Part shown: positions 24,833 to 33,568 of the stretch, piece by piece
Position numbering within the stretch: position 1 is the first letter of the stretch
Layout of the letters: every line of letters starts with the position of its first letter
Source: Bin5 sp965208965
Lineage (GTDB): Bacteria > Chloroflexota > Anaerolineae > Caldilineales > Caldilineaceae
Reading direction: 5' to 3'
Length of the DNA stretch: 64,000 nt
NCBI GenBank assembly: GCA_965208965.1
Contig: OZ242384.1
Coordinates: forward strand, 3,720,001 to 3,784,000
Program-made: the position numbers and the translations under genes
Notes under the pieces: model-generated
Seen by the model: the letters and a program-made list of their open reading frames with translations, nothing else
Told to the model about the DNA's origin: nothing
Database searches by the model: none

Positions 24833-26434
24833 ATGTCACGGGAGAATGAACGCGTGGGAAACCAGGTGGATGTTCAGGTTGTTGGCGAAGCGCTGGCTGC
24901 TTCAGAAGAGATGCTGACGGCCGAAGCCCTGGCCTTCGTTGGTGAGCTGCACAGAAAGTTTGACTCCAGCCGCCGGGAGCTGCTGGCGGCGCGGGAGGCG
25001 CGGCAGACCCGGCTCGACGCGGGCGAGGCCCCGGGCTTTCTGGATGAGACCGAGGAGGTCCGCAGCGGCGACTGGCAGGTCGCGACAACCCCTGATGACT
25101 TGCAACGGCGTTGGGCCGAGATTACCGGTCCCGTCGATCGAAAAATGGTGATCAATGCCCTGAACTCGGGCGCCGATGTCTTTATGGCCGATTTCGAAGA
25201 CGCCAACTCGCCGACGTGGGCGAACTGTGTTGAGGGGCAGCAGAACCTGTATGACGCAGTGCGGCGAACGATCCGCTTGGAGGATGAGGCTAGGGGGCGC
25301 GTCTACGAACTCAACGATGAAATTGCGACCCTGCTGGTCAGGCCGCGCGGCTGGCATCTGGTGGAAAAGAATGTGCTGGTAGACGGCGAGCCGGTTTCTG
25401 CCAGTCTCTTCGACGTTGGGTTGTATGTCTTCCACAACGCGGCCGAACGGCAGCGCCGCGGAAGTTCGTGCTACTTCTATCTGCCCAAACTGGAGACGCA
25501 TCTGGAGGCGCGGTTGTGGGCAGACGTGTTCGCTCACGCTGAGGCGGTAATGGGTATACCCCACGGCTCCTTTAGAGCGACCGTCCTCATAGAGACGATT
25601 TTGGCCGCCCTGGAGATGGAGGAGATTCTCTACGAGTTGAGAGACTATTCAGCCGGTTTGAACGCGGGCAGATGGGACTACATCTTCAGCGCCATCAAGA
25701 AATTCCGTGACAATCCGGACACAGTGCTGCCGGAGCGGGCGCAAGTTACCATGACGACGCCTTTCATGCGCGCCTACACCGAGCTTCTTGTCCGCACGTG
25801 CCACAAAAGGGGCGCACACGCAATCGGCGGCATGGCGGCTTTCATTCCAAGTCGGCGGGATCCTGCGGTCAATGAGGAGGCGCTGGCCAAAGTACGGGCC
25901 GACAAGGAGCGGGAATCGGGTGACGGCTGCGACGGAACTTGGGTCGCGCATCCCGATCTGGTGCCGCTGGCGCGGGGAATTTTCGAAGAGGCTACGGGAG
26001 GCGCGCCGCACCAGAAGCACCGCATGAGGGAGGACGTGGCGGTATCGGCGGAGCAGATCCTGGATGTCGGCGTTCCAGGGGGTACGATTACGGAGAGCGG
26101 GTTGCGTACCAATGTGGACGTCTCGCTGCAGTATCTGAATGCGTGGCTGTTGGGTAATGGCGCGGCGGCGATTTACAACCTAATGGAGGACGCGGCCACC
26201 GCCGAAATTTCACGCTCACAGATCTGGCAGTGGATCCGGCACAATGCGAAACTGGACGACGGCAGGCCGGTCACGCGCGAGTTGTACGAGCAGATCCGTG
26301 ACGAGGAGCTCAAAAAGCTTGGCGAATACGGTCCGGGGCGTTTGGAGGAAGCGGGTGAGATTCTGGACAGGCTCATTTTGACAGACGATTTCGTTGAGTT
26401 CCTCACACTAATTGCCTACGATCATTTGACGTAA
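24833..26434 (+). CDS. aceB: Malate synthase A
   Basis: This 533-residue isoform A malate synthase condenses glyoxylate and acetyl-CoA to malate. The family signature is present around 245-285: ATVLIETILAALEMEEILYE, then ELRDYSAGLNAGRWDYIFS. VFMADFEDANSPTW (about 118-131) and KLDDGRPVTRELY near the C-terminus are also typical. The length matches the A form, not the longer G form. Promoter and RBS are good. No isocitrate lyase is next to it; the glyoxylate may come from elsewhere on the chromosome or from purine/glycolate breakdown. Confidence 0.96.
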   Translation: MSRENERVGNQVDVQVVGEALAASEEMLTAEALAFVGELHRKFDSSRRELLAAREARQTRLDAGEAPGFLDETEEVRSGDWQVATTPDDLQRRWAEITGPVDRKMVINALNSGADVFMADFEDANSPTWANCVEGQQNLYDAVRRTIRLEDEARGRVYELNDEIATLLVRPRGWHLVEKNVLVDGEPVSASLFDVGLYVFHNAAERQRRGSSCYFYLPKLETHLEARLWADVFAHAEAVMGIPHGSFRATVLIETILAALEMEEILYELRDYSAGLNAGRWDYIFSAIKKFRDNPDTVLPERAQVTMTTPFMRAYTELLVRTCHKRGAHAIGGMAAFIPSRRDPAVNEEALAKVRADKERESGDGCDGTWVAHPDLVPLARGIFEEATGGAPHQKHRMREDVAVSAEQILDVGVPGGTITESGLRTNVDVSLQYLNAWLLGNGAAAIYNLMEDAATAEISRSQIWQWIRHNAKLDDGRPVTRELYEQIRDEELKKLGEYGPGRLEEAGEILDRLILTDDFVEFLTLIAYDHLT

Positions 26435-26541
26435 CCTGATTGGCCCCGTCTTTGAGGCAAATGAGGCTTGCCAAGTCCTGTTCGTTATGGCATTACTGTT
26501 AAGGTTAGAGCAACTATCTTCGCGGAGATGGCGACCAGGAA

Positions 26542-26814
26542 ATGCAATTCGAAGGTCAGGAAAAGATACCACTCGCTCTTCAAAGGCAGATGGCTGGCGC
26601 GCCTGATCAGAAGATGTTTCTACTTTTGCACGTCAGTGAAACCGGGCCCGCGCAGCTTGCCGAAATCAAGAGGGCGGGATATGTCGTGCATCAACAGACA
26701 TCGATCATTCCCTGTTACGCGGTGAGCGGTCCGGGACGGGGACTGCAGGCATTGGCGAAGGAAGCCTGGCTGGTCAGGGTCGAGGAAGACAGCGCCGTAC
26801 AGACGATGCAGTAA
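26542..26814 (+). CDS. Small protein resembling a stand-alone subtilase propeptide/inhibitor I9 domain
   Basis: This 90-residue protein has no signal peptide. The pattern KMFLLLHVSETGPAQLAEIK, AGYVVHQQTSIIPCYAVSG, then LQALAKEAWLVRVEEDSAVQ reads as beta-alpha-beta-beta-alpha-beta, like an inhibitor I9 propeptide. The residue pattern (IP.YAVS ... L..V..V..D) parallels the N-terminal 90 residues of the subtilase just downstream. It may therefore be an intramolecular-chaperone-like inhibitor supplied in trans. This is inference from pattern; a weak AGGAA site touches the start codon. Confidence 0.45.
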   Translation: MQFEGQEKIPLALQRQMAGAPDQKMFLLLHVSETGPAQLAEIKRAGYVVHQQTSIIPCYAVSGPGRGLQALAKEAWLVRVEEDSAVQTMQ

Positions 26815-27138
26815 TAGACATCGTCCCGTTCAAGTCATTTTGCGACGGCCCAATTGACGGGAACAGTCAGGCTCCCGCTTGCGCAGCTCTGGGAGATCAT
26901 TGGCTGACCCGCCCAATAAACAGGTCTCGGACAAGGTCCTTCCCCAGAAAAACGTCTGCCGTCAAGCAGACGTTGACCAGCGAAGAAACTAGGGTAGGAA
27001 ACTTCCAGGACAATCGGGTCTTTGGAAAGGCAGCGTGTTGCTTGCAGGTAGAGGCCGCACGCGCCTCATGGTTCAAGGCGGTGCCTCTATTTTGTCTTGC
27101 CGGACGTGGGCAAGAATTCTTCAGGAGGAATTTGGTCA
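26815..27138. other. 324-bp leader of the subtilase gene with a perfect hairpin
   Basis: No gene is seen. AACGTCTGC (26951-26959) and GCAGACGTT (26966-26974) form a 9-bp perfect stem with a 6-nt loop. It has no T-run, so it is an operator or mRNA hairpin rather than a terminator. The subtilase ribosome site AGGAGGA (27123-27129) ends the region. Confidence 0.55.
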
Positions 27139-28440
27139 ATGTATTCGGAGAAATTCTCCGCCCATGTACGGGACGCAGTTGAACAGGCCCGGATGGCCAG
27201 TGAAGAAGTGCAGGTGATAGTCAGGTTTCATTCACAAGGAGGCCAGCGAAGCATTGGAAGGCTGGCTGCAAGCGCAGGCACTATCAAGGTCAATCAGGAG
27301 TACAGACTGATTCCTGCTACCGCCCTCTCCCTTACGGCGCCGGCCGTGGACGAACTGACGGATTCGGACGATGTTGCGGAGATTTGGCTGGACGAAGTCG
27401 TGCACATATTGCTGGACGTGTCGACGCCGCACATCAGGGCGCCTCAAGTTTGGGAGCAGTTGAACAACGATGGGGAGGGGGTCACCATCTGCATCGTTGA
27501 CACAGGCATTGACGCGACACACCCTGACTTTGCCGGCCGGGTTGGGTTGACGGCCGATTTCAGCGGCAAAGGATCGGCTGCCGACGGCAACGGCCACGGA
27601 ACTCATGTTGCCTCTACGGCGGCTGGCACTGGTGCGGCTAGCGGCGGCAAGTACATAGGGGTTGCCCCGGGGGCCACGATCATGGCGGCTAAGGCCCTGG
27701 CCGACAACGGCAGCGGCCGCATGAGTAACGTCATGGCTGGCCTGGAATGGTCGGCTCAGAACGGCGCCGACATCCTGAATCTGTCCTTGGGCAGCCGGGG
27801 AAGCAGCGACGGCTCGGATGCGCTCAGCACAATGTGCAATGCCATCGTAGATATGGGCAAAATCATGATCGTTGCCGCGGGGAACAGCGGGCCCCGTCAG
27901 AGCACTATTGGCAGCCCGGGGGCGGCCGAAAGAGTGATCACGGTCGGCGCCTCCAATGACCAGGACAGTGTTGCCCGCTTCAGTAGCAGGGGTCCGACTG
28001 CAGACGGCCGGGTTAAGCCGGACGTCGTGGCGCCCGGCAGCAGGATCGTAGCCGCAAGGGCATCAGGTACCTCGGTTGGCCAGGTGGTGGACGAGCACTA
28101 CACGACCGCCAGCGGAACGAGTATGGCTACGCCTCACGTGGCCGGTCTCGCTGCCCTGATGCTCAGAGCCAATTCAGGATTGGGCCCGGCGGAAGTCAAG
28201 AAGATGCTGATGGCCACAAGCGTCGACATAAACAGTTCGGAATATGGACAGACCGAGGCTGACAAGAACATTCAGGGTGATGGACGCATCGACGCATTGA
28301 CTGCAGTGCAATTTGCAGACACCGGCGAGCAGCCTCCCCCTCACAAACCCTCCCTGCCCGTGCCGTCTCCGCCTTCTCCTGGCCCCACTCCGCCAATCGG
28401 CTGTTTAGCGGCGCCGCTGAAATTCCTCAGGTTGAAGTAA
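27139..28440 (+). CDS. Subtilisin-like serine protease (S8) without export signal
   Basis: ATG 27139 has AGGAGGA 9 nt upstream and is preferred to the TTG at 27097, giving 433 residues. Residues 23-90 look like an I9 propeptide. The S8 domain follows with Asp121 (VDTGIDATHPD), His153 (GHGTHVAS) and Ser328 (GTSMATPHVAG), plus the oxyanion Asn in AAGNSGP. The C-terminus is a Pro-rich tail of about 35 residues. There is no signal peptide or membrane helix, which suggests an intracellular subtilase, although the presence of a propeptide is unusual for that group. The I9-like gene upstream may act with it. Confidence 0.92.
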   Translation: MYSEKFSAHVRDAVEQARMASEEVQVIVRFHSQGGQRSIGRLAASAGTIKVNQEYRLIPATALSLTAPAVDELTDSDDVAEIWLDEVVHILLDVSTPHIRAPQVWEQLNNDGEGVTICIVDTGIDATHPDFAGRVGLTADFSGKGSAADGNGHGTHVASTAAGTGAASGGKYIGVAPGATIMAAKALADNGSGRMSNVMAGLEWSAQNGADILNLSLGSRGSSDGSDALSTMCNAIVDMGKIMIVAAGNSGPRQSTIGSPGAAERVITVGASNDQDSVARFSSRGPTADGRVKPDVVAPGSRIVAARASGTSVGQVVDEHYTTASGTSMATPHVAGLAALMLRANSGLGPAEVKKMLMATSVDINSSEYGQTEADKNIQGDGRIDALTAVQFADTGEQPPPHKPSLPVPSPPSPGPTPPIGCLAAPLKFLRLK

Positions 28441-28552
28441 CGCCTCCTGTAAGGTGCCAGGTCGAGTCAAGCCGCAGGGGCTTCCAACGACGCTCGCATA
28501 AGGCCCGCGTTCCTTCGAAGCCTGCCAGGAACTGCGGCCGGGCGGCACACCC

Positions 28553-29368
28553 ATGAGCGAACTGGACACTACTTCGAGAGACCTGGAGGAACGGGCGCAA
28601 AAAAGGGAAGCCATAGGTCTGTCGCCGCACCGGCCTACGGCTAAGAAGGTAGTTCACAGCCCTCCTGAGCCCAGGTACGGCCTTCCATTCGCACGCCTGG
28701 CGCTCGTCCTCCTTGCTGCAATTGCGGTTGCCCTCGTGTTCCTGAACAGGTCGATCTTCACCCAAGGGTCGGTCGGCTGGCGTGCTCCTGCATCAGCTGA
28801 AGCAGGTCGCCTGATTGTCAGGGACGACTTCGCAGAACCCCATTTCGACCTGCCCGTTCGCAGTGACCAGGATTTCGAGCAGCGATTTGTGGGAGATCTC
28901 TATCTTATACAGGTCAAAAAACCCGGGGCCAGAGTGTGGACGACACTGGGCCAGCAGCTGCCGGGTGCGTATAAACTCGAGGCCGACCTGCGTCTGGACC
29001 CGCAAGAGCAGTATGCCCGGGGATACGGCGGACTTCTCGTCCGCTATCAGAATGACGAAAACTTCTATCTGTTCATGGTCGACCGCGAGGGGCGGTACCG
29101 GATAGAGCTTGTAGAAGAGGGCGCGTGGCGTACACTCCGGCCCTGGACCCCGTCGAGTTCGCAGTCAAGCGGGCGGCGAACCATTTTGGCGGTGGTTGAT
29201 GACGGGGCCGAGCTTCACCTGCTGGTCAACGCCGTCCACGAGGATACCGTGTCTGATCCCCGGCTGCCCGCCGGCGATGCCGGCCTCGCAGTTGGCGCCG
29301 TCAGCCCAGGCCGGGCTCGGGGTCTGTTCGACTGGATCGCGCTGTACGAGATTCCGCTCGCCGACTAA
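28553..29368 (+). CDS. Membrane-anchored protein with extracellular beta-sandwich (laminin-G/DUF1080-like) domain
   Basis: This 271-residue protein has a basic, polar cytoplasmic N-terminus (1-45), one membrane helix (about 46-66, LALVLLAAIAVALVFL) and an outer domain. The outer domain reads as a concanavalin-like jelly roll: VRDDFAEPHFDLPV, YKLEADLRLD, GYGGLLVRYQNDENFYLFMV, LHLLVNAV, GLFDWIALYEI. Such folds bind or hydrolyse glycans, but no catalytic residues can be named. It lies 112 bp after the subtilase on the same strand. Confidence 0.65.
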   Translation: MSELDTTSRDLEERAQKREAIGLSPHRPTAKKVVHSPPEPRYGLPFARLALVLLAAIAVALVFLNRSIFTQGSVGWRAPASAEAGRLIVRDDFAEPHFDLPVRSDQDFEQRFVGDLYLIQVKKPGARVWTTLGQQLPGAYKLEADLRLDPQEQYARGYGGLLVRYQNDENFYLFMVDREGRYRIELVEEGAWRTLRPWTPSSSQSSGRRTILAVVDDGAELHLLVNAVHEDTVSDPRLPAGDAGLAVGAVSPGRARGLFDWIALYEIPLAD

Positions 29369-29445
29369 ACGGTGGGCGGGCGGCTGCGTCGAGGCGGCAG
29401 GCCTCCGGAATCGAGGCCTGGTTCAGTGTGTTGATCGAAGTCGAC

Positions 29446-30105
29446 TCAAGTGATCTGGATCTCGCTTTCGAGGACGTCAAATGCCTTGACGCGAGCCTCG
29501 GCAACAGGACTGTCCCCGAACTGATCGAGAAGCAGTGTCCAGATCATCGTGTCGATAGGTGAGCCGTCAATTCCTGTGGCGCGACGGTGGAGAAGTGCTT
29601 CATGTGTGAATCCCAGTTTGCGGGGAATCGCGGCGCTGCGCACGTTGGCCGGATTGCAATGGATTTCGACACGGTCCACCTTGTTTACAGTGAAGGCTAC
29701 CTTGGTCAGTGCCGCGGCAACCTCAGTCGCCAGACCCCGGTTGATAAGGTCCGCCCGAATCCAGTACCCGATCTCGAGAGCGTCCCCTGCCAGCCGTTTG
29801 TGCAGTCCGGTTCCGCCCCACACCTCCTCTTCGTCCGACGAAAAGATCCCGTAAGTGTAATCAGTGTCCCCGTCGAATTCAGAGCGCCAGTGGCGGAGTA
29901 ACCCGATCTTTTCTTCCAGGGTCGTCGGTTCGTTCTTTGCCCAGGGCATCCACTCCCTCAAGTGGTCGACGCTCTGGGAGACCGCCTGCAGCAGTTTGTC
30001 GGCGTCGGCTGGATGCCAGCAGCGCACGACCGCGCGCTCGGTTTCGATGCGGTAGGCCGGGCGCCTGGCCGGAGGCTCAGGGTCGGGAGGAGTTTCGGAA
30101 CTCAT
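29446..30105 (-). CDS. GNAT acetyltransferase, RimJ/RimL type
   Basis: This 219-residue protein has the typical IETERAVVRCWHPADAD start, LEIGYWIRADLINRGLATEV (motif A with the acetyl-CoA loop R/QxxG) and VEIHCNPANVRSAAIPRKLGF (motif B). RimJ/L relatives acetylate N-termini of ribosomal proteins or small amines. It follows clpC on the same strand with a short gap. Confidence 0.85.
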   Translation of the reverse strand: MSSETPPDPEPPARRPAYRIETERAVVRCWHPADADKLLQAVSQSVDHLREWMPWAKNEPTTLEEKIGLLRHWRSEFDGDTDYTYGIFSSDEEEVWGGTGLHKRLAGDALEIGYWIRADLINRGLATEVAAALTKVAFTVNKVDRVEIHCNPANVRSAAIPRKLGFTHEALLHRRATGIDGSPIDTMIWTLLLDQFGDSPVAEARVKAFDVLESEIQIT

Positions 30106-30127
30106 CGGCGCTGCCTAACCGTTGCTC

Positions 30128-32662
30128 TCATTCCTGCGATCCCTGTTGCCCAACGCCCGGGCCGGCTTCGGCCTGCGTTCCGGGCGACCATTCTACCGCG
30201 ATCGGCTCCGGGTCTCTCCTCACAAAGACCAGTCTTTCCTCTCCTGAATCCTCGTCCGCGGCATAGTCGATCAGGATATCGTCGCCCGTCTTGTATTCGG
30301 CGCGCAGCAGGCGCTTGCTGAGTTCATTCTCGATCCGCTTTTGCAGCAGACGGCGCAAGGGCCGGGCGCCGTATTCGGCATGGTAACCTGTGTCGGCGAG
30401 ATGATCGCGGGCCTTCTCGGTCATCTCGATAGTGATACCGATTTCATTGAGCCGCTGCGCGATCTCTCCCATCAGCAGGGACACGATGTCTCGTACGTGT
30501 TCCCTGCTAAGTGGATCGAAAATGATGGTCTCGTCGATTCGATTGAGGAATTCGGGGCGGAAAAGTCTCTTCATCTCTTTGCTGTATTCGCCCTGTGCAA
30601 GTGCGTTTTCGTCAAGCTCAGGCGTGGCAAACCCCAGCGGACCGCGCTTGATCGAGTCTGCGCCGACATTGCTGGTCATAATCACGACCGTGTTTCGGAA
30701 GTTCACGGTGCGCCCTTGGCCGTCAGTCATGTGGCCGTCCTCCATGATCTGGAGAAGCGTGTTCCAGACCTCGGGGTGGGCCTTTTCGATCTCATCGAAA
30801 AGCAACACCTGGTAGGGGCGTCTTCGCACCTGTTCCGTGAGCTGGCCGCCCTGTTCGTAGCCTACATATCCCGGAGGCGCGCCGAACAGTTTGCTGACCG
30901 TGTGTCCTTCGCGGTATTCGCTCATGTCGACGCGCAAGAGCGCGTCTTCCGAGTCGAAGAGGAACGCGGCCAGAACATTGGCCAGCTCGGTCTTGCCGAT
31001 CCCGGTCGGCCCGAGGAAAAGAAAGGTTCCAATCGGCCGGCGCGGGTCCTTGAGGCCGCTGCGGGCGCGGCGGATGGCATCGCTGACCGCTTCGATGGCC
31101 CGCTCCTGGCCGATGATGCGCTGCCGGAGGAACTCTTCCATCCGCAGCAGCTTGTCCATCTCCTCTTCGAGCAGGTCCATGACGGGGATTCCGGTCCAGC
31201 TGTGCACGATTGCCGCGACATCGTCGGTGTCAACGACGTCGTCGAGGTTTGTCTCGCTCTTCCAGGACTTGAGGGCCGACTTGAACTCCTCCTTAAGCCG
31301 GGCGAGTTCCGCCTTGGTCTGCGCCGCCCTTTCGTAATCGCGTTCGGCCCACGCATTTTCTTCGAGATCTTCGAGATCCTGGATCGACACCTTGGTTCTC
31401 TTCAGGTCTTCGGGCATGGCGTGCATGGCCACCCGCAGGCGGGCGGCAGCCTCGTCGATCAGGTCGATCGCCTTATCCGGCAGCTTGCGGTCCGGGACGT
31501 AGCGGTGGCTCAGTCGGACTGCCTGCTCAAGCGCGTCGTCGGTATAGGTAATGGCGTGATGCTCTTCATAGCGGAGGCGCAGCCCGCGCAGGATGGCGAT
31601 GGCGTCATCGATGTCCGGTTCGTCGACGTAGACAGGCGCGAAGCGCCGCTCCAGCGCGGAGTCTTTCTCGATGTGCTGGCGGTATTCGTCGAGAGTGGTA
31701 GCGCCGATGCACTGCAGTTCACCGCGGGAGAGAGCCGGCTTTAGCATGTTGCTGGCATCGAGCGCGCCGGCTGCGTTTCCTGCGCCGACGACCGTGTGCA
31801 GCTCATCCACGAAAAGGATGATCTCGCCCTCGCTGCGGCGAATCTCATCCATGGCCGCCTTCAGCCGCTCCTCGAACTCGCCTCGGAACCGGGTCCCTGC
31901 GATCATGGCCCCCAAGTCCAACGAGACCAATCTCTTGCCGGACAGGATTTCGGGCACGTCATTGGCCGTTATCTGTTGAGCGAGACCTTCAATGATGGCG
32001 GTCTTGCCCACACCTGCCTCCCCGATGAGGACCGGGTTGTTCTTCGACCGCCGACACAACACTTGCATCACACGGGTAATCTCTTCGACGCGACCGACGA
32101 CCGGGTCCAGTTTGTCTTCCGCGGCAGCTTGTGTGAGGTCCCGCCCGTACTTCTCCAGGACCTGGAACTTGCTTTCTGCGTCAGGCTCATCTACTCGCTG
32201 CCCGCCTCTCATGTCCTCTATGGCGCCATAGAGCCGCTCTTTGGTGACACCGGCGTCCCGCAGGATGTTCGCGCTGTGTGTGTTCCGCTCGCTGGCGATG
32301 GCAAGCAATATGTGTTCGGTACTAATGTATTCGTCCTGAAGTCTGTTCGCCTCATCGTTTGCGACACCCATCACGCGATTAAGCCTTGGCGTGATGAAAA
32401 CTTGCACGGTTGGTACGCCGCTGTGAGGCGACCCGCCGCTCTTGTGCGCGGCGGCGAGGACGGCTTCCAGCTTGCGGGCAATGACGTCGGCGGATGCCCC
32501 GAGTGTCTCGAGCAGTTGGGGCGCCGTTCCCTCCGGCTGTTCGACAAGAGCCAGGAAGAAATGTTCGGTATCGATCTGCGAGTGTTTGTACTTCTGCAGA
32601 ATCTCGAGCGAACGGGTTGCAGCCTGCTGGGCCTTCTGGGTGAATCGGTCAAATGGCATCAT
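30128..32662 (-). CDS. clpC: ATP-dependent Clp protease ATP-binding subunit ClpC
   Basis: This is an AAA+ unfoldase of about 844 residues that feeds ClpP. Family homology starts at MPFDRFTQKAQQAAT, so ATG 32662 (or 32659) is chosen over an upstream ATG. It has a double Clp-N repeat, Walker A1 GEAGVGKTA, a short middle domain with a UVR-like DYERAAQTKAELARL helix, and Walker A2 GPTGIGKTE with arginine fingers. The short M-domain and total length indicate ClpC rather than the disaggregase ClpB. No CtsR box or CIRCE element was found upstream. Confidence 0.92.
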   Translation of the reverse strand: MMPFDRFTQKAQQAATRSLEILQKYKHSQIDTEHFFLALVEQPEGTAPQLLETLGASADVIARKLEAVLAAAHKSGGSPHSGVPTVQVFITPRLNRVMGVANDEANRLQDEYISTEHILLAIASERNTHSANILRDAGVTKERLYGAIEDMRGGQRVDEPDAESKFQVLEKYGRDLTQAAAEDKLDPVVGRVEEITRVMQVLCRRSKNNPVLIGEAGVGKTAIIEGLAQQITANDVPEILSGKRLVSLDLGAMIAGTRFRGEFEERLKAAMDEIRRSEGEIILFVDELHTVVGAGNAAGALDASNMLKPALSRGELQCIGATTLDEYRQHIEKDSALERRFAPVYVDEPDIDDAIAILRGLRLRYEEHHAITYTDDALEQAVRLSHRYVPDRKLPDKAIDLIDEAAARLRVAMHAMPEDLKRTKVSIQDLEDLEENAWAERDYERAAQTKAELARLKEEFKSALKSWKSETNLDDVVDTDDVAAIVHSWTGIPVMDLLEEEMDKLLRMEEFLRQRIIGQERAIEAVSDAIRRARSGLKDPRRPIGTFLFLGPTGIGKTELANVLAAFLFDSEDALLRVDMSEYREGHTVSKLFGAPPGYVGYEQGGQLTEQVRRRPYQVLLFDEIEKAHPEVWNTLLQIMEDGHMTDGQGRTVNFRNTVVIMTSNVGADSIKRGPLGFATPELDENALAQGEYSKEMKRLFRPEFLNRIDETIIFDPLSREHVRDIVSLLMGEIAQRLNEIGITIEMTEKARDHLADTGYHAEYGARPLRRLLQKRIENELSKRLLRAEYKTGDDILIDYAADEDSGEERLVFVRRDPEPIAVEWSPGTQAEAGPGVGQQGSQE

Positions 32663-32929
32663 GGTGGTTTTTCCGTCAACTGAAAGTGGTCTATTGCCAC
32701 TGGACAGTGAATTCAGCAGAATCTGAAGTCCACGGTTCAACGTCCTTTGAAAGCAGGTCCCGCACTGCAACGCCGAAAGGGCTGGACTGTGTCAGGTGAG
32801 CGCGGGCAGTATTGGACCGGACACTCCAATAGTAAACCATTTCTGTATCAGCGCCACCTTTGAGGACTATTTGAAAACTGTATGTCCTGCGGCCCAGCGG
32901 AGTCGACGGACCGTGCACGGCCGTCTTAT

Positions 32930-32944
32930 CTGGAATTATTCTAA
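32930..32944 (+). promoter_or_regulatory. PerR/Fur-type 7-1-7 box, upstream copy
   Basis: CTGGAAT-T-ATTCTAA fits the 7-1-7 PerR/Fur half-site pattern (TTAGAAT-N-ATTCTAA) at 12 of 14 arm positions. It lies just upstream of the -35 of the perR-like gene. TTATTCTAATTT inside it is repeated exactly at 33001-33012. Confidence 0.65.
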
Positions 32945-32951
32945 TTTAAAC

Positions 32952-32980
32952 TTGACAGGGCCGCAATGCAGGTGTACAAT
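32952..32980 (+). promoter_or_regulatory. Near-consensus sigma70 promoter for the perR-like gene
   Basis: TTGACA (32952-32957) and TACAAT (32975-32980) are spaced by exactly 17 bp, one mismatch to full consensus. Transcription should start near 32987, about 43 nt before ATG 33030. Confidence 0.8.
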
Positions 32981-32994
32981 GAGCCCGATGCTGT

Positions 32995-33009
32995 TTAGAG
33001 TTATTCTAA
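32995..33009 (+). promoter_or_regulatory. PerR/Fur-type 7-1-7 box, downstream copy
   Basis: TTAGAGT-T-ATTCTAA matches the 7-1-7 consensus at 13 of 14 arm positions. It covers the expected transcription start region, so binding would repress. Together with the copy at 32930 it brackets the promoter. Confidence 0.72.
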
Positions 33010-33029
33010 TTTCTGTGAGGTGTCCACGT

Positions 33030-33551
33030 ATGACGGCACGGTTCATCAACACACTTCGGCGTGCTGGTTTGCGGGTAACGAGTCAGAGGGTCGCCGTATG
33101 CGAGTTTCTTGCCCGCACAAGGATTCACCCAACGACTTCTCAGGTCTTCGAAGCTGTTCGGGAGAAGCATCCGGAGATCAGCCAGGCCACGGTCTACAAC
33201 ACGCTCAACACCCTGCGGGACCTGGGCGCCATCGTAGAGATCAGTGCCGGTACTGAGCATACGCATTACGAGACCGATCCCGAGCCGCACGTCAACTTGG
33301 TCTGTCTGCGATGCCATCAGATTTCTGACCTGCAGGACACGCTGGCGCCCGATGTCCTCATGGACAATATCTTTCATGATACAGGATTCAGGGCGACCAC
33401 GCTCCAGGTCCAGGTTACCGGATTCTGTCCTGCATGTCAGAAGGCGAAACGGCAGGAGATTGGAGAAAAGCTGCGGGCGAGGGCAGGTCGGATGTCGGGG
33501 AAGGCAGCCGGTGCAGGAGGATCGGCCGCCGCTTCCAGCGGCGAACTGTGA
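33030..33551 (+). CDS. Fur-family regulator, PerR-like with altered metal site
   Basis: This 173-residue protein (ATG 33030) has a winged helix at 1-75 (HPTTSQVF, ATVYNTLNTLRDLG). The structural zinc site is CLRC (92-95) and CPAC (133-136). The regulatory site, compared with B. subtilis PerR, has His33, Glu81 (for Asp), His87, Asn89 (for His) and Asp100. This suggests a changed metal preference or peroxide sensitivity. A Gly/Ala-rich tail follows. Two PerR-type boxes surround its promoter, so it is probably autoregulated, and it is co-transcribed with the metal-efflux ATPase 17 nt downstream. Confidence 0.87.
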   Translation: MTARFINTLRRAGLRVTSQRVAVCEFLARTRIHPTTSQVFEAVREKHPEISQATVYNTLNTLRDLGAIVEISAGTEHTHYETDPEPHVNLVCLRCHQISDLQDTLAPDVLMDNIFHDTGFRATTLQVQVTGFCPACQKAKRQEIGEKLRARAGRMSGKAAGAGGSAAASSGEL

Positions 33552-33568
33552 GAGAAAGGGTGGAAAAA

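Noticed and set aside
32663..33029. CtsR or CIRCE heat-shock operator for clpC
   Set aside because: No GGTCAAA tandem heptad or TTAGCACTC-N9-GAGTGCTAA repeat is present; only the PerR-type boxes are.
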